NCBI GenBank assembly: GCA_030600745.1
Contig: JAUVLL010000192.1
Location: forward strand, 1 to 6,642
DNA length: 6,642 bases
Reading direction: 5' to 3'
Source: Spirochaetaceae bacterium
Lineage (GTDB): Bacteria > Spirochaetota > Spirochaetia > B11-G9
Shown here: positions 5,576 to 6,642 of the stretch, in pieces
How the letters are laid out: every line of letters starts with the position of its first letter
Position numbering within the stretch: position 1 is the first letter of the stretch
Notes under the pieces: generated by a model
What the model was told of the DNA's origin: nothing
The model's input: only the letters and a program-made list of their open reading frames with translations
Database searches by the model: none
Program-made: the position numbers and the translations under genes

Positions 5576-6642
5576 ATGAAGAAACTGGCAAAAATCATGG
5601 TATTTGCATTAGTGTTCCTCACAGCAGGAATTGGAGCTTTTGCAAACGGTAGTCAGGATAAGTCAGCAGCTCCGGCAGCTGCAAAAATGGATGTGCAGAA
5701 AGTTGTACTCAACGACAATATCCCATCAGGAGATCTGGAACTTTTCTCATGGTGGGCAGGGGATGAGGGTCCTGCTCTTGAAGCTTTGATCGATGTTTTC
5801 AAAAAACACTACCCTGAAGTTAAAGTTATTAATGCAACTATTACAGGAGGCTCAGGTGTAAATGCCAAGGCTGTACTTAAAACAAGAATGCTTGGTGGAT
5901 CACCTCCCGATTCTTTTCAGGTACATGCAGGACAGGAACTTATCGGCACATGGGTAATTGCAAACAGAATGGTTGATCTGACACCTCTGTTCGAGAAAGA
6001 AGGGTGGTTAAAGGTTTTTCCAAAAGATTTGCTAAATCTTATTGGCACAGATGATGGTATTTGGTCTGTACCTGTTAACATTCACCGTTCCAACGTAATG
6101 TGGTATATTCCCGCGAATTTAGAAAAATGGGGTATTTCTGCACCAAAATCTATAAACGACTTTTTTACAACAGCAGATAAACTTCAGGCTAAGGGGATTA
6201 TTCCACTGGCTTTGGGGCAGGCATGGACAGTAAACCATCTATGGGAAAGTGTTGCTCTTGGTGTTCTTGGTGATAATGACTATGAGGCACTCTGGAAAGG
6301 CCAATTATCATGGGCAGATGCAAAAGTTGTTAAAGTCTGGGAAACAATGGATAAGGTACTTAAATATACTAACAAAGATGCAGCATCACTTTCCTGGCAG
6401 CAGGCTACAGACATGGTTGTAAATGGTCAGGCTGCATTTAATATTATGGGAGACTGGGCTTCAGGTTATCTGTCAACAACTTTGAAGTTAACTCCTGAAA
6501 AAGATTACGGATGGGTTGCATCACCTGGAACAGGAGGTTCATTTATTTTCCTTGCAGATAGTTTTGGATTACCTGTAGGTGCAGAAAATACGGATGCCAC
6601 CATAGCCTGGCTGAAAACCTGTGGATCAAAAGAAGGCTCTGA
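5576..6642 (+). CDS. ABC sugar-transport solute-binding protein, family 1, glucose/mannose (GtsA-like) type (3'-truncated by window)
   Basis: This is an extracytoplasmic sugar-binding protein that delivers ligand to an ABC importer. The frame is open to the window end, giving 355 residues plus two bases of a further codon; relatives are about 415-430, so the C-terminal part is missing. A signal peptide (1-23, ending in GAFA before NGSQDK) has no lipobox Cys, so cleavage by signal peptidase I after Ala23 is predicted. Features shared with glucose/mannose-binding proteins are LELFSWWAGDEGPALEAL near the mature start, GGSPPDSFQVHAGQEL, the VPVNIHRSNVMWYIPANLEKWGI segment, and NGQAAFNIMGDWASGYL. 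AAAGGAG at 5564-5570 lies 5 bases before the ATG. Permease and ATPase genes would be expected downstream but are outside the window. The neighbouring three-component system probably controls its expression. The exact sugar is a family-based guess. Confidence 0.9.
   Translation, partial: MKKLAKIMVFALVFLTAGIGAFANGSQDKSAAPAAAKMDVQKVVLNDNIPSGDLELFSWWAGDEGPALEALIDVFKKHYPEVKVINATITGGSGVNAKAVLKTRMLGGSPPDSFQVHAGQELIGTWVIANRMVDLTPLFEKEGWLKVFPKDLLNLIGTDDGIWSVPVNIHRSNVMWYIPANLEKWGISAPKSINDFFTTADKLQAKGIIPLALGQAWTVNHLWESVALGVLGDNDYEALWKGQLSWADAKVVKVWETMDKVLKYTNKDAASLSWQQATDMVVNGQAAFNIMGDWASGYLSTTLKLTPEKDYGWVASPGTGGSFIFLADSFGLPVGAENTDATIAWLKTCGSKEGS

Noticed and set aside
1..6642. CRISPR arrays, insertion sequences, tRNA or rRNA genes, attachment sites
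   Set aside because: No regularly spaced repeats, transposase motifs, terminal inverted repeats or structured RNA genes were seen on either strand.

Overview
The window most likely comes from a spirochaete, in or near the Spirochaeta/Sediminispirochaeta/Treponema group. This is inferred from the spirochaete-style lipobox (Leu-Ile-Ser-Cys) of one lipoprotein, the 'AFANGSQ'-type end of the signal peptide of the last protein, the moderate-to-low GC content, and the pairing of YesM/YesN-type regulators with family 1 sugar-binding proteins. A Firmicute cannot be fully excluded. All supported genes lie on the + strand.

Region 1 (1-1061) is metabolic. It holds the C-terminal third of a biotin-dependent acyl-CoA carboxyltransferase (propionyl-CoA carboxylase beta / methylmalonyl-CoA decarboxylase alpha type). 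A strikingly purine-rich spacer follows, then a small pyridoxamine-phosphate-oxidase-fold flavoprotein, and a clear rho-independent terminator closes the unit.

Region 2 (1130-5428) is a tightly packed regulatory operon of three genes: an AraF-like periplasmic sugar-binding lipoprotein, a YesM/LytS-type membrane histidine kinase with a large extracytoplasmic domain, and a YesN-type response regulator with an AraC DNA-binding domain. The first two genes overlap by ATGA and the next two are separated by one base. The arrangement matches a three-component sugar sensor, in which a membrane-tethered binding protein presents ligand to the kinase; XylFII-LytS-YesN of clostridia is the known analogue. 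The binding protein lacks most of the arabinose-contacting residues of E. coli AraF, so its ligand cannot be named.

Region 3 (5429-6642) starts with a near-consensus sigma-70 promoter immediately after the response regulator stop. The promoter is overlapped by an inverted repeat. It leads into a family 1 sugar-binding protein of the glucose/mannose (GtsA-like) type, cut by the window end. This is presumably the first gene of an ABC sugar importer, and the three-component system is its likely regulator. The most interesting material is the sensor cassette, the divergence of its lipoprotein's binding pocket, the degenerate GGDEF-like middle domain of the regulator, and the promoter/hairpin overlap that may insulate the regulatory operon from the transport operon.
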